Shown: one piece after another, positions 1 to 10,513 of the stretch | Position numbering within the stretch: the first letter of the stretch is position 1 | Layout of the letters: each line of letters opens with the position of its first letter | DNA from: Marinobacter salarius | Lineage (GTDB): Bacteria > Pseudomonadota > Gammaproteobacteria > Pseudomonadales > Oleiphilaceae | Length of the DNA: 64,000 bases | Assembly (NCBI GenBank): GCA_000831005.1 | Contig: CP007152.1 | Coordinates: 372,001-436,000 of the forward strand | Direction of reading: 5' to 3' | Notes under the pieces: generated by a model | The model's input: the letters and a program-made list of their open reading frames with translations, nothing else | What the model was told of the DNA's origin: nothing | Database searches by the model: none | Program-made: the position numbers and the translations under genes

Positions 1-355
1 ATCCGGGACACGGTAGTAACCCGATAGCAATGCCTGCAGCGTCGGCGAGAATATCGGCAATGGCAAAGGTGCGGTAGGGTAGCTGGGCCTGGACAAGCTC
101 AATGCCCAGCCCGAACGCCAGCAGGCCGATGACAATCCACAGTTTCCCCAAGCCCGGCCAGGCCAGCCGGGTAACCACCGCCAACTGCAAGAATGCCAGC
201 AGGTGATTGACCTTGTCGCTGGCTGCCGAGGGAATCGGGTAGGGTTGGCTGGTGGTTGCAAGGTAAATGATGGCGGCGGCCGAAAGAACCAGTATTGCCC
301 GCCAAAAAGGCTGATACTCGAGCAGAATCAGAATGCGTTGCCTCAGGAATGCCAT
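1..355 (-). CDS. VanZ-like family membrane protein (partial, C-terminus outside window)
   Basis: Reading from the ATG at 355 gives 118 residues without a stop before the window edge. The protein is hydrophobic with two or three predicted membrane segments and a polar stretch (SDKVNHLLAF) followed by an acidic, aromatic segment (GIELVQAQLPYRTFAIADILAD). That combination of a conserved K-x-x-H motif, an E-x-x-Q motif and an R-x-x-x-x-D-x-x-x-N/D motif is typical of the VanZ-like family. The family is named after a teicoplanin-resistance accessory protein, but most chromosomal members have no known function and I infer no resistance role. It is divergent from the next gene, cysZ. The start is probable, since an in-frame GTG lies two codons upstream. 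Confidence 0.7.
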   Translation of the reverse strand, partial: MAFLRQRILILLEYQPFWRAILVLSAAAIIYLATTSQPYPIPSAASDKVNHLLAFLQLAVVTRLAWPGLGKLWIVIGLLAFGLGIELVQAQLPYRTFAIADILADAAGIAIGLLPCPG

Positions 356-439
356 GGTCACCGTCGGGCTGTGGTGGAGTTTGCAACATGATATGCTTTG
401 CGCCCCGTCACTGTCATCGAAGCTGAGGTGCTGCGAGGT

Positions 440-1195
440 ATGTTGAAAGGTAATTTTTTCCGCGGCCTGGGTTACCTTGGAGAAGGGTTCCGGCTGATAC
501 GGCAGCCTGGACTGAGATTGTTCGTTGTTATCCCCCTGGTTATTAATATTCTGTTATTCGGCCTGCTGTTCTACTTTCTGGCTGAACTCTTTGCAGCGAT
601 GATTGCCACAGCCATGAGCTGGTTACCGGATTGGGCGTGGCTACAAAGCCTCGACTGGTTGTTCTGGATTCTCTACGGCGCCGTCATCCTGTTGATGTTG
701 GCTTACGGGTTCGTGATCCTGGCGAACCTCATCGGCTCGCCCTTCTACGGTTACCTCGCGGAGCTGACGGAAAAGCACCTGACCGGTCAGGAGGTCAGCA
801 GCGATGATGGCTGGAGCCAGATCATACGGGATATTCCCCGCTCTCTCTGGCGGGAGGTGCAGAAAATCCTCTACTACCTGCCCAGGGCCATTGGCCTTTT
901 CATCATCGGTGTTATCCCGGTGGTCAATCTGGTGGCGGCCGTGCTGTGGTTCGTCTTCAATTGCTGGATGATGTCGCTGCAGTACGTGGACTACCCGGCG
1001 GACAACCATCGGGTCAGTTTCCCGGCCTTGCGGCGGCTACTGGGTGACACTCGCCTGTCGGCCCTCGGGTTTGGCCTGCCGGTGGCATTGGCGGCCATGG
1101 TGCCGGTGCTGAACCTGGTGGTGGTGCCTGCCGCGGTTTGTGGTGCCACCGCCTATTGGGTGCGTGAGAACGGTCCCTCGAACACAGACGTATAA
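440..1195 (+). CDS. cysZ: CysZ-type sulfate transporter
   Basis: A 251-residue integral membrane protein, close to the roughly 250 residues usual for CysZ. It opens with the family-typical amphipathic stretch (FFRGLGYLGEGFRLI) and continues with about four strongly hydrophobic segments near residues 25-55, 70-100, 150-180 and 205-235, separated by a charged loop containing the SLWREVQK signature. CysZ proteins bring sulfate into the cytoplasm for cysteine synthesis. The reading frame stays open upstream to a TTG at 398, but the ATG at 440 gives the family-like N-terminus and is preferred. It lies 35 bp upstream of rapA on the same strand and may be co-transcribed with it. Confidence 0.85.
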   Translation: MLKGNFFRGLGYLGEGFRLIRQPGLRLFVVIPLVINILLFGLLFYFLAELFAAMIATAMSWLPDWAWLQSLDWLFWILYGAVILLMLAYGFVILANLIGSPFYGYLAELTEKHLTGQEVSSDDGWSQIIRDIPRSLWREVQKILYYLPRAIGLFIIGVIPVVNLVAAVLWFVFNCWMMSLQYVDYPADNHRVSFPALRRLLGDTRLSALGFGLPVALAAMVPVLNLVVVPAAVCGATAYWVRENGPSNTDV

Positions 1196-1230
1196 AGCAG
1201 TTACGGTGATTTAAATCTGTCGGAGGTTTC

Positions 1231-4094
1231 TTGGATACATCGGAATTTGTAATTGGTCAGCGCTGGGTCAGCCACAGCGATACCGCGCTCGGCTTGGTAT
1301 TGTCACGGACATCTCAGGCCGCCGTGTAACGCTGGGTTTCCCTGCGGCCGATGAGGAGCGCACCTACGCCATCGACAATGCTCCGCTGTCGAGGATCATC
1401 TACCAGATTGGCGAGGCTATCGAAACCTTCGATGGCGAACGTTACATCGTGAGGGCCGTGGAGGATATCGGCGGTGTGCTGATGTACCACGCCGATGACG
1501 GCGGAGAGAACCTGATCCATGTTTCCGAGGTGAAACTCAGCAGTTCCGTGGACTTTTCCGCCCCTCACCAACGGCTGTTTGCCGGCCAGTTTGATCGCAA
1601 TGGTGCGTTTCGCCTGCGGATGGCCACCGCGCAACACCTTGACCGGCTACGTGCATCCTCGGCTCAGGGCCTGATCGGTGCGCGCACGCAGCACTTGCCA
1701 CACCAGATTTACATTGCCCACGAAGTGGCAACACGTTACGCCCCCCGGGTTCTGCTGGCGGACGAAGTGGGGTTGGGCAAAACCATTGAGGCCGGCCTGA
1801 TTCTTCACTATCAGCTGCACACCAGTCGTGCCCGTCGGGTGCTTATCGTGGTGCCGGATTCATTGATGCATCAGTGGTTGGTGGAAATGCTGCGGCGGTT
1901 CAACCTGCGATTCTCGATCATTGATCGCAGCCGGTATGAGGCCATGGAGGATCTGGAGGGGTTGTCGGAAGAGGATGACGACCTGACCGATGCCGATGAA
2001 AACCCGTTTGAGAGTGAACAGCTTGCACTGTGCAGCCTGGATTTCCTGATGACCAGCGAACAGGCCCAGGCGGATGCCATTGCCGCCGGTTGGGACCTGA
2101 TGGTGGTGGATGAGGCCCATCACCTGGCCTGGAGCCCGGAGGTGGCGAGCCCTGAATATCGGCTGATTGAGCAGCTTTCAGAAGCCAGCAATGGCTTGTT
2201 GCTGTTGACCGCAACCCCGGAGCAGGTGGGGGTGGCCAGCCACTTCGCTCGCTTGCGGTTACTGGACCCGGCACGCTTTCACGATCTGGAGACTTTCCGG
2301 GAAGAGGAAAAGCAGTACGAAGTGATCAATGGGGTGGTTTCCCATATCCGAGAGCAAGGCATAACCGCTGTCTCCGACACGGATCGGAAAGCTCTCGAGG
2401 GCTGGCTGGGTGATGAGCTGGAAGGTTTGATGGCGTCCCAGGAGCCGGCACAGGCCGTGGTTGATGCATTGCTGGACCGTCACGGTACCGGTCGCGTGCT
2501 GTTCCGGAACACCCGCACCGCCATCAAGGGGTTCCCGGAGCGCCATCCGCTACCGGTTGCGTTACCCTGCCCGGAACTCTACCAGCAGGGAGACGTTTGT
2601 CAGGGGGTAGCCGGGTTAACGCCCGAAACGGCCGTGGACGAAGAACAATGGCTGGCGGAAGATCCCCGTGTCGCCTGGCTGGAGAAGACCCTGACCGGCC
2701 TGAAGCCGGCCAAGGTGGTGGTGATCTGTGCCCACGCCTCGACTGCCATGGCTCTGGAGCACTACCTGCAACTGCGTGCCGGTATCCGCAGCGCTGCTTT
2801 TCATGAACATCTGAGCCTGATCGAGCGGGATCGCGCCGCAGCTTACTTCGCTGATACTGAACAGGGCGCCCAGGCACTGATCTGCTCGGAAATCGGCAGT
2901 GAGGGGCGCAATTTCCAGTTCGCCCATCACCTGATCCTGTTTGATCTGCCCGCCAACCCGGACTTGCTGGAACAGCGCATCGGCCGGCTCGACCGGATTG
3001 GCCAGACCGACACCATCGACATCCATATCCCCTACCTGCAGGGAACGGCCCAGGAGGTCCAGTACCGTTGGTTTGAGGACGGCGTGAACGCGTTCAATGA
3101 AAGTTGCTCTGTGGGTGTCGCTGTCCACGATCATGTGGCCGTGCAGTGGCAGGCCGTCATTGATGGTGCGACGGACGACCTGCCGGCGCTGGTGGATGCT
3201 TCGCGGGCCGAGGCCGAGCGCCTGCGTACGTTGCTGCGCAACGGTCGCGACGCGCTCATCGAGCTTAACTCCTGCCGTCCGGACGTGGCGGAGGCGTTGA
3301 TCAGCCAGATCGAATCCGAGGAAGAATCCGCCCAGGTTCGTGACTATATGATCGAGGCCTGCGATATCCTCGGCGTTGAGGTCGAGGATCATTCCGAGCA
3401 TGCCGACGTGCTGAGGCCGGGCGAGCAATACCAGGCCGGACACGTGACCGAGCTGCCGGAAGACGGCCTGACCGTTACCTGGAGTCGTCAGCAGGCTCTT
3501 GAGCGCGAAGACATGGCCTTCATGAGTTGGGAGCATCCGCTGGTGACCGGCATCATGGAATCGGTCACCAGTTCCGGGCTGGGTAAGGCGGCTTTGGCCA
3601 GTATGACGGTCAAGGCGCTGCCACCCGGCACTCTGTTGCTGGAGGCCCTGTATACCGTGCATTGCCCGGCGCCTGAATCGCTGCAGTTGTCCCGGTACCT
3701 GCCGGTCTCGCCGTTGAGGCTGCTGGTGGATGTGAACGGGCGTGACTTGTCGGCAACCCTGCCTCATGACCGGCTCAACGACATGTGCTCGAACATCCGC
3801 AGGCGCACCGCTCAGGCCATCGTGCCGCAGATTCGCCCGCAGGTGGAAACCATGGTCGATCATGCCGAACGCCTTTCCGAGCCGCACCTGGAGCCCCTGA
3901 GAGCATCGGCCCTGGCCCAGGTCAGAGACGTGTTCGGCCCGGAAATCCAGCGTCTTGAGGCGATGAAGAAGGTCAATCCGACCATTCGTGACGACGAAAT
4001 CGATTTCTTCCGTAAACAGTTGCACGCCGCGGAGACGTTACTGGGGCAGGCCAGCCTGTCCCTGGAAGGCATTCGCGTGATTGTAACTGCCTGA
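1231..4094 (+). CDS. rapA: RNA polymerase-associated ATPase RapA (one frame break near 1291)
   Basis: SWI2/SNF2-family ATPase that binds core RNA polymerase and helps recycle it after transcription. Restoring one base gives 954 residues, near the roughly 968 of E. coli RapA. The N-terminal tandem Tudor-like region begins with FVIGQRWVSHSDTALGL. The Walker A segment (LADEVGLGKTIEAG), a DEAH box (VVDEAHHL), motif III (LLTATPEQ), and helicase C-terminal motifs (ICSEIGSEGRNFQFA, EQRIGRLDRIGQ) are all present. The start is a TTG at 1231 behind a GGAGG at 1222-1226. The frame breaks near 1291, where CTCGGCTTGG should read CTCGGGCTTGG, giving ALGLGIV. Without this fix the only long open frame starts at 1449 and lacks the N-terminus. 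A sequencing error is the likely cause. Confidence 0.93.
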
Positions 4095-4194
4095 TGGTGA
4101 ACCAGTTGCTGGTCAGGATTCATCTGATCAGGTAGGTTGAACGTAACAGAATGTAGTTTTTGACATTCAAAACCACGGACGACAGAGAGTATCC

Positions 4195-6650
4195 ATGATG
4201 ACTTTCATACTGTTTCTTGCTGCTGTTACCGGCCTTCTTGTTGTGATGCGCAAGGAATCCGGTGCCAAACCCGCTATCGGGGTGATGGTGGTAACAGGCG
4301 TGCTTTCGCTTTTCCTGGCGTCGGGATTGCTCGCGTTCATACTGTTTATCGGCGCCGCCGTTACCGCCGCTGCAGGTCTGCCGGGATTTCGCCGGAGCTG
4401 GCTGACCCCGCGGGTATTCGCCATGTTCAAGAAAGTGGCTCCCAAGGTGTCCGATACCGAAAAAGTGGCCCTGGAAGCGGGGACCGTCAGTTGGGATGGC
4501 GAGCTGTTTACCGGGCGCCCCGACTGGCACAGCCTGCTGATCAACCGCAACACGGGCCTGTCTGAGAAAGAGCAGGCCTTTGTGGACAACCAGTGCACCC
4601 AGGCCATTTCCATGTGTAACGCCTGGGACCTGGCCGTTGAACGTGCTGATCTGCCGGCGGATTTGTGGGAGTTCCTCAAGAAAGAGAAATTCTTCGGCAT
4701 GATCATTCCCGAGGAATACGGCGGCCTGCACTTCTCCGCCAAGGCCCAGACAGCGGTGTTGCAGAAGCTGGCGGCCAACGAAATGCTGATGGTCACCGTG
4801 GGCGTGCCCAACTCCCTCGGCCCTGGTGAGCTACTGGTCAAGTACGGCACCGACGAACAGAAGAACCACTATCTGCCCCGGTTGGCGGATGGTCGCGAAA
4901 TTCCCTGCTTCGGCTTGACTGGCCCCCGCGCCGGTTCCGACGCCACCTCGCTGCCGGACACTGGTGTGGTCTGCAAGGGCGAGTTCGAGGGCAAGGAAGT
5001 GCTGGGCCTGCGTCTCAACTTCGAGAAGCGCTGGATTACCCTGGCGCCGGTTGCGACTGTGGTTGGTCTCGCCTTCCGCATGTTCGACCCCGACGGGCTG
5101 CTCGGTGACACCAAGGACTATGGGATTACCTGTGCGCTGATTCCCCGCAATACCAAGGGCATGGAAATCGGCCGCCGGCATTGTCCCATCGGCACGCCAT
5201 TCATGAACGGCCCCATCAAGGGCACCGACGTGTTCATTCCGCTGGATTACATCATCGGTGGCCAGGAAATGGCCGGGCAGGGCTGGCGCATGCTGGTTGA
5301 GTGTCTGTCCGTCGGACGCTGCATCACCTTGCCATCCGGCGCGGCCGGAGCGGCTGCCTACTCCGTGGGCACCGCTGGCGGCTTCACTCGCATCCGTCGC
5401 CAGTTCAATACCCCGGTGGCAGACATGGAAGGCGTGCAGGAGCCTCTGGCCCGCATTGCTGCCAAGACCTACATCGCCCAGTCGGCAGTGAACCACACCG
5501 CGAACATGATCGACAAAGGCGAAAAACCGGCGGTACCGTCGGCGATTCTCAAGTACCACCTGACCGAATTCCAGCGCGGTGTCCTGACCGACGCTATGGA
5601 TGTGCATGGTGGTAAGACGGTCACCCTTGGCCCCCGCAACTACCTGGGTATCGGCTTCAGTGGTGCGGCGGTTTCCATCACTGTGGAAGGCGCCAACATC
5701 ATGACCCGCAGCCTGATGATCTTCGGTCAGGGTGCAATACGCTGTCATCCCTATGTACTGAAGGAACTGGCGGCCAAAGACAACGATGACATCGACGCGT
5801 TCGACGATGCCTTTTTCGGCCACGCTGGCTGATCTTCGGCAACGCTGCTCGTGCGTTCACCCAGGCTCTGGGTATCGGCAAACCCGACGTGCCGTTTGAC
5901 CACAATGCACGCAAATACGCTCAGGGTGTGGCCCGCTTTAGCGCCGCCTTCGGCCTGTGTGCCGACGCCGCGATGACCACGCTGGGGTCGGAACTGAAAA
6001 TGCGTGAGCTGATTTCCGCCCGCCTTGGTGATGTGCTGGCCAATCTTTACCTGGCCTCCATGGTGCTCAAGAACTGGCATGAAACCCAGCCGGTTGACGG
6101 TGAGCGCGACCTGATGGAGTACAGCATGGCGCTGTTGCTGAACCGAGCGGAAACCGCCATGGAAGAATTCCTCCAGAACCTTCCTAACCGCCCGGTCGCT
6201 ATGGCCTTGCGTGCCATCACCATGCCCCTCGGCCGTCGTTGGGACCAGCCCCGTGATGATCTGGCCCGCAAACTGGCAAAAGCCATCTCCACCGACAGCC
6301 CCGTGCGGGAGAAGCTGTTGGCCGGCGCCTGGACGACGGCTGGCGAAGGCAAGGGTGCGGTTGAGAATCCCATTGCTCAGTACAACTATTTGCTGAAGGA
6401 TTACGACAAGGCCGAACAGCTGTATCGCAAAGTCACCAAGGCGTATGCCAAGGGCCAGTTGCCGATGGACGCGCTGCATCCGGAAGAACGCTTCGAAGCC
6501 GCACTGGAAGCGGACATCTTCACCAAGGAAGAGGCCGAGTTCATGCGCGAGTACGAAGCCGTGGTCCTGGAAATGCTGACCGTCGACGACTTCCCGTTCG
6601 ACGAGTTTGCCCGTAACAAGGACACGCTGATCGACCACAACCCGGCCTGA
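4195..6650 (+). CDS. fadE: Acyl-CoA dehydrogenase FadE (one frame break near 5828)
   Basis: Catalyses the first step of fatty-acid beta-oxidation, oxidising acyl-CoA to trans-2-enoyl-CoA with FAD. With one base restored the product is 818 residues, matching the roughly 814 of E. coli FadE. Two N-terminal membrane segments (residues 1-60) precede the dehydrogenase core, with FAD and substrate motifs such as FFGMIIPEEYGGL and CFGLTGPRAGSDA near residues 165-250. The C-terminal DUF1974-type helical domain (IFGNAARAFTQ onward) lies after the break. At 5821-5830 the text CACGCTGGCTGATC should be CACGCTGGGCTGATC, which turns a stop into GLIFGN. It stands alone between rapA and crcB. A deletion error explains the split better than gene decay. 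Confidence 0.93.
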
Positions 6651-6678
6651 CAGAGGGTATAGGGGTTTGGATTGAGGA

Positions 6679-6700
6679 TGCCGGATGGCAACATCCGGCA
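6679..6700. other. Perfect hairpin with GCAA tetraloop
   Basis: A 9-bp perfect stem (TGCCGGATG / CATCCGGCA) closes a GCAA loop of the GNRA type, 28 bases after the fadE stop and 27 bases before crcB. No T-run follows on the plus strand, so it is not a standard intrinsic terminator. It could be a processing or mRNA-stabilising hairpin between the two genes. Confidence 0.5.
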
Positions 6701-6727
6701 GACACCAAATCATGAGGTAATTTGGGA

Positions 6728-7108
6728 ATGTGGCTATCAATCCTGGCCGTAAGCGCCGGAGCCGTCATCGGTGCTAACCTGAGATGGGCACTGGGCCTTT
6801 GGCTCAACAGCAGCTACCACGCCATTCCCTACGGCACCCTCGCCGCCAACCTCTCCGGCGGCTGGCTTGTTGGCCTGCTTATTGGCTATTTCGTTCATGG
6901 CACTTCGTTGGCACCGGAGTGGCGCCTGTTTGCCATTACCGGCCTTTGCGGCGCCCTGACCACCTTCTCCACCTTCTCCCTGGAAATGCTTTCCGCTATC
7001 CAGGAAGGCAAATGGAGCATGGCCCTGGCTGGAATTCTGGCCCATGTTGTTGGCTCTATCCTCATGACAGCACTGGGAATTTACACCTTCGGGCTGGTCC
7101 GGGGATGA
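6728..7108 (+). CDS. crcB: Fluoride ion channel CrcB/Fluc
   Basis: A 126-residue four-helix membrane protein of the normal CrcB/Fluc length. It contains the family signatures GAVIGANLRWALG near the N-terminus, YGTLAANLSGG near residue 37 and GLCGALTTFSTFS near residue 75, which line the fluoride pore and bind the central sodium ion in characterised homologues. The channel works as an antiparallel dimer and lowers cytoplasmic fluoride. The start is the ATG at 6728; an in-frame TTG two codons upstream is less likely. I looked for a fluoride riboswitch in the leader and did not find one. Confidence 0.92.
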   Translation: MWLSILAVSAGAVIGANLRWALGLWLNSSYHAIPYGTLAANLSGGWLVGLLIGYFVHGTSLAPEWRLFAITGLCGALTTFSTFSLEMLSAIQEGKWSMALAGILAHVVGSILMTALGIYTFGLVRG

Positions 7109-7346
7109 TGGGTAACACTACGTACGGAATAAATTAAAAATACGCTTGGCAATCCCAAAAACAAAGAGTAGAGTTATTTGCGTAGGAAAGATTCAGTAAA
7201 GCTTTCATGAATAAGACGTACCTCCGCAGTTAGTAGTGACCGTCCTGTTTTTGATTCCGCGAATTCTGTATTTCCGTAAACGCTGATCAGGCATCACGAC
7301 GATGCCTGGCGGCAAGATAAAATGATTGATTTCAGGAAGTTTAAGT
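7109..7346 (+). promoter_or_regulatory. Long untranslated leader region of the cold-shock gene
   Basis: No gene fits this 238-bp stretch between crcB and the cold-shock gene. It is AT-richer than its surroundings and contains AAGACGTACCT near 7215-7225, which loosely resembles the cold box (TGACGTACAGA) in E. coli cspA leaders. A GGAAG at 7334 is the probable ribosome-binding site. The leader role is inferred from position and by analogy with cspA. Confidence 0.35.
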
Positions 7347-7553
7347 ATGTCTACTACTACCGGCACTGTTAAGTTCTTCAACGAAGCAAAAGGCTTTGGC
7401 TTTATCACTCGTGAAGGCGGCCCGGACGTATTCGTTCACTACAGCGCAATTCAGGGCAGCGGCTTCAAGACCCTGGCAGAAGGCCAGCAGGTTGAGTTCA
7501 CCGTTACCCAGGGCCAGAAAGGTCCTCAGGCGGAAAACGTTACTGCTATCTAA
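7347..7553 (+). CDS. Cold-shock protein, CspA family
   Basis: A 68-residue single cold-shock domain, the standard length. RNP1 (KGFGFIT) and RNP2 (VFVHYSAI) nucleic-acid-binding motifs are intact, and the C-terminus ([10 protein letters not shown]) is typical. CspA-family proteins bind single-stranded RNA and DNA and act as RNA chaperones. The ATG at 7347 is chosen over an in-frame ATG at 7326 because it gives the family N-terminus ([11 protein letters not shown]) and has GGAAG upstream. It is monocistronic: a long leader precedes it and a strong terminator follows. I give no symbol because CspA-CspD paralogues cannot be separated by sequence alone. Confidence 0.95.
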   Translation: MSTTTGTVKFFNEAKGFGFITREGGPDVFVHYSAIQGSGFKTLAEGQQVEFTVTQGQKGPQAENVTAI

Positions 7554-7574
7554 CGGATAGTAGGGCACCGCCAG

Positions 7575-7600
7575 AAAGGCAGCCTCGGCTGCCTTTTTTT
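7575..7600 (+). terminator. Intrinsic terminator of the cold-shock gene
   Basis: AAAGGCAGCC and GGCTGCCTTT pair around a two-base loop and run into seven T residues, 21 bases after the stop codon. This is a canonical rho-independent terminator. Confidence 0.95.
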
Positions 7601-7692
7601 GTGGGTGGATTTTGTGATTCCCACCCGAATGTGACATCTTTTATCCCCTGCCGTCGGGCGATCGCCCAACCTTAGTTTGCTCAGGGCCTGCT

Positions 7693-8387
7693 ATGTTGAA
7701 CACCCTCAAAGCTGTCTGGATCCTGTTTTGGGCTGCACTGCTCACGCTGGTCCTGTTCCTGCCTATTGTTATCGCCGCACTTGCCGGCCGCAATGGCAAC
7801 GCCGCCTTTCACGGCACCCAGGTATACGCCTGGTGCATGCTTAGACTCACCGGAATCCGCCTTGAAGTCAGCGGACGCGAGCACATCGACCCGGCCCAGC
7901 GCTACGTTATCCTCAGCAACCATGCGTCCTATTTTGATCCCCCGGCCCTGGTGTTGGCATTGGGGCTGCAATACCGCTGGGTGATCAAGAAAGAGCTGCG
8001 TAAGGTGCCACTGTTTGGCCTGGCGCTGGAGACCTCGCGTAACCTTTTCATTGACCGATCAAAAGGCAGTGATGCGCTGGAAAGTATCAAGCGCGGCGTC
8101 GCCCAGTTGCCCGAAGGCACCAGCATCCTGATGTTTCCCGAAGGCACCCGATCCTGGATGGCAAACTGCTGCCCTTCAAGAAAGGCGGGTTCGTCATTGC
8201 CCGCGACGGCGAACTACCCGTTCTACCGGTGACGATCCGAGGCTCCCATGACCGACTCCCCAAGGGAACCGCGGTATTCTCGCCAGGTTTGATCGAGATT
8301 ATTGTTCATCCGCCGGTAGCCACCGCCGGACGTGAGGTGAGGGAAGTTCAGGAAGAAGTGAAGGGCACCATAGAAGGTGCCCTCTGA
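7693..8387 (+). CDS. plsC: 1-acyl-sn-glycerol-3-phosphate acyltransferase, PlsC type (frame break near 8153)
   Basis: Transfers an acyl chain to lysophosphatidic acid to make phosphatidic acid at the inner membrane. Restoring one base gives 231 residues, usual for PlsC. A hydrophobic N-terminal segment (residues 5-30) anchors the protein. The catalytic block NHASYFD (NHx4D) sits near residue 77 and the phosphate-binding block FPEGTRS near residue 149. The break is just after FPEGTRS: CGATCCTGGATGG should read CGATCCCTGGATGG, giving RSLDGKLLPFKKGG. The remaining C-terminal part (PVLPVTIRGSHDRLPKG) then follows in frame to the TGA at 8385-8387. Its end is convergent with the dienelactone hydrolase gene. 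Confidence 0.88.
8362..8383. terminator. Bidirectional hairpin between convergent genes
   Basis: AGGGCACC and GGTGCCCT pair across a six-base loop at the end of plsC, just before its stop and 15 bases past the end of the convergent hydrolase gene. There is no strong T-run on either side, so efficiency is uncertain. Confidence 0.5.
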
Positions 8388-8397
8388 AGGGCAACGA

Positions 8398-9212
8398 TCA
8401 GTCGCCGAAAACGTCTTCGTAGAGCCGCAGGGTGCCCTCCCAGGAACGTTTTGCAGCCTGCTCGTCGTAGGCGATGGGCATATTGAATTCCTCGGCGACC
8501 TTATCCGCTCCCGGATTGGTGAACGAGTGCATGACACCGGGAAAACTGACCAGCGTTAGATCGGCCCCGGCATCCTGCATTTCTTTCACCAGACCGGACA
8601 CCTGATCCGAGGGCACCATCTTGTCCGCACCACCGGTGTAGACGTGAATCCTGGGCTGAACCTTGCCGGCTTCGGCTTTGATGGGGCTGCCCAGCGCGCC
8701 GTGATAGCTGACTACGGCATCCAGATCCACACCCAGGCGTGCCATGTTCAGTACCACGCACCGCCAAAGCAATAACCCTGGGCGGCAATCCTGCTGCCGT
8801 CGACACTGTCGTGCTTCGCGAGCAACTCCTTGGCGGCCATGAAGCGAGCCTTGACCTGATCAATATCCTTGGTCGCCTCCTTCATAAAGGCCTGCGCATC
8901 TTCGGGATGTTCGGCGAGTTTGCCGGAGCCATACATATCCAGCGCAAACGCCGTGTAGCCGGCGGCTGCCAGCTTTTCCGCCTGCTCACGGGCAAACTCA
9001 TTGTGCCCCCACCATTCGTGAACCACCAGAACGCCTGGGCGCTTGCCTTCGGCTTCGTCGTCGTAAGCCATGTAGCCGGTAAACGTTTTGCCGTTTACGG
9101 TGTACTCCACGGTTTCTGTCTGCATGTCGGCTGTCACCTGTCCACTTGCCAGGGTAAGGGCTACTGCGAGTGAGAGCGGCGCTGCCGCCAGGGCATGCCT
9201 GTATCTGTTCAT
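8398..9212 (-). CDS. Exported dienelactone hydrolase family protein (frame break near 8756)
   Basis: An alpha/beta-hydrolase of the dienelactone hydrolase family, 271 residues once one base is restored. An N-terminal signal peptide (residues 1-29, ending near ASGQVTA) points to export. The nucleophile elbow GYCFGG holds the family cysteine; the Asp (TGGADKMVP) and His (PGVMHSFTNP) of the triad are further on, and the oxyanion-side HEWWG motif is present near residue 66. The break falls right after GYCFGGA: GGTGCGTGGTACTG should read GGTGCGGTGGTACTG (AVVLN). Most exported members of this family have unknown substrates, so I do not assign a specific pathway. Confidence 0.85.
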
Positions 9213-9371
9213 TGGTTCCTGCTCCGTTTGGGTCGATTGCGTGGATTGCTTCGGGTTTTACGCCGAGGCCCATTAAACCGATGCATTCAATTGCTACTGC
9301 CGGTGTCAGACCTTTTTACTACACTTTACCCGATGAGACATCGTTTACCCGACGGATTCAAGGGGTCAGGC

Positions 9372-10484
9372 ATGAAGATAGGCGTACCGAAGGAGATCAA
9401 GAATCACGAGTACCGGGTGGGAATGACACCGGCGGCGGTCCATGAGCTGTGTGGCCACGGCCACAGTGTTTGCGTTGAGACGAATGCTGGTGCTGCCATC
9501 GGCTTCACGGACGATGATTATGTGAAGGCCGGGGCCGAGATTCTGGAAAACGGAACGGCGGTGTTCGAGGCAGCCGACATGGTCGTCAAGGTCAAGGAAC
9601 CCCAGGCGGAAGAGCGAGCCTTGTTGAAGTCCGGCCAGACCCTCTTTACCTACCTGCACCTTGCGCCGGATCAGGCCCAGACCGATGACCTGGTAGCGTC
9701 AGGGGCAACCTGTATTGCCTATGAAACAGTCACCGACAGCCACGGGCGGCTGCCGCTACTGGCCCCTATGTCGGAAGTGGCGGGGCGGATGTCGATTCAG
9801 GCTGGTGCCCACTGCCTGGAAAAATCCCTCGGCGGTCGAGGTGTGCTGCTGGGCGGTGTGCCGGGTGTGAGCCCTGCGCGGGTAACTGTGATTGGCGGTG
9901 GTGTGGTGGGTCAGAACGCTGTCGCTATGGCCATTGGCCTGGGGGCCCATGTAACGGTCCTCGACCGCAATATGGACGTACTGAGAAATCTTGACCATCT
10001 CTATGGCAACCGCATCAGCACGTTGTTCTCAACCGCCGCGACCCTGGAGGAAGCGGTGATCGAGTCGGATCTGGTCATTGGCGGCGTGCTGATTCCCGGA
10101 GCGTCCGCACCCAAGCTGGTCACCCGTGATATGGTCAGCCGTATGCCCGAAGGCAGTGTTATCGTGGATGTAGCCATTGATCAGGGCGGTTGTACTGAAA
10201 CTTCGAAACCCACCACGCACGATGCGCCTACCTACGTTGTGGATGGGGTGGTGCACTACTGTGTCGCCAATATGCCGGGCGCGGTGGCAAGAACCTCCAC
10301 TCTGGCGCTGAATAATGTAACACTGCCGTTTATCGTCGCCCTGGCCAACAAGGGACCGGAAAGGGCGATGAAGGACGACCCCCATCTGCGCAACGGCCTC
10401 AACGTGTTCCAGGGCAAGGTCACTTTCCGCGAGGTGGCGGAATCCACCGGCTATGAATTTGCAGATCCTGACAACCTGCTCTGA
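9372..10484 (+). CDS. ald: Alanine dehydrogenase
   Basis: A 370-residue NAD-dependent enzyme interconverting L-alanine and pyruvate plus ammonia, the usual length for the family. The N-terminal signature [16 protein letters not shown] includes the substrate-binding Arg; the catalytic His is in [10 protein letters not shown] near residue 96 and the Asp in DVAIDQGGC near residue 270. The dinucleotide-binding glycine motif is [11 protein letters not shown] near residue 175. An upstream open frame exists from 9195, but the ATG at 9372 gives the exact family N-terminus. It is divergent from the exported hydrolase and followed 29 bp later by an SspA/GST-like gene. Confidence 0.94.
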   Translation: MKIGVPKEIKNHEYRVGMTPAAVHELCGHGHSVCVETNAGAAIGFTDDDYVKAGAEILENGTAVFEAADMVVKVKEPQAEERALLKSGQTLFTYLHLAPDQAQTDDLVASGATCIAYETVTDSHGRLPLLAPMSEVAGRMSIQAGAHCLEKSLGGRGVLLGGVPGVSPARVTVIGGGVVGQNAVAMAIGLGAHVTVLDRNMDVLRNLDHLYGNRISTLFSTAATLEEAVIESDLVIGGVLIPGASAPKLVTRDMVSRMPEGSVIVDVAIDQGGCTETSKPTTHDAPTYVVDGVVHYCVANMPGAVARTSTLALNNVTLPFIVALANKGPERAMKDDPHLRNGLNVFQGKVTFREVAESTGYEFADPDNLL

Positions 10485-10513
10485 TAGCAACGTCATTCAA
10501 ACAAGGAGATTTC

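Noticed and set aside
2616..4025. Long 469-codon open frame antisense to rapA
   Set aside because: It is a mirror of the strongly coding rapA frame, has no family motifs and no ribosome-binding site.
6651..6727. Fluoride riboswitch in the crcB leader
   Set aside because: The leader lacks the conserved crcB-motif blocks (paired GATGG and CTGATG segments with the pseudoknot); only a simple GNRA hairpin is present.
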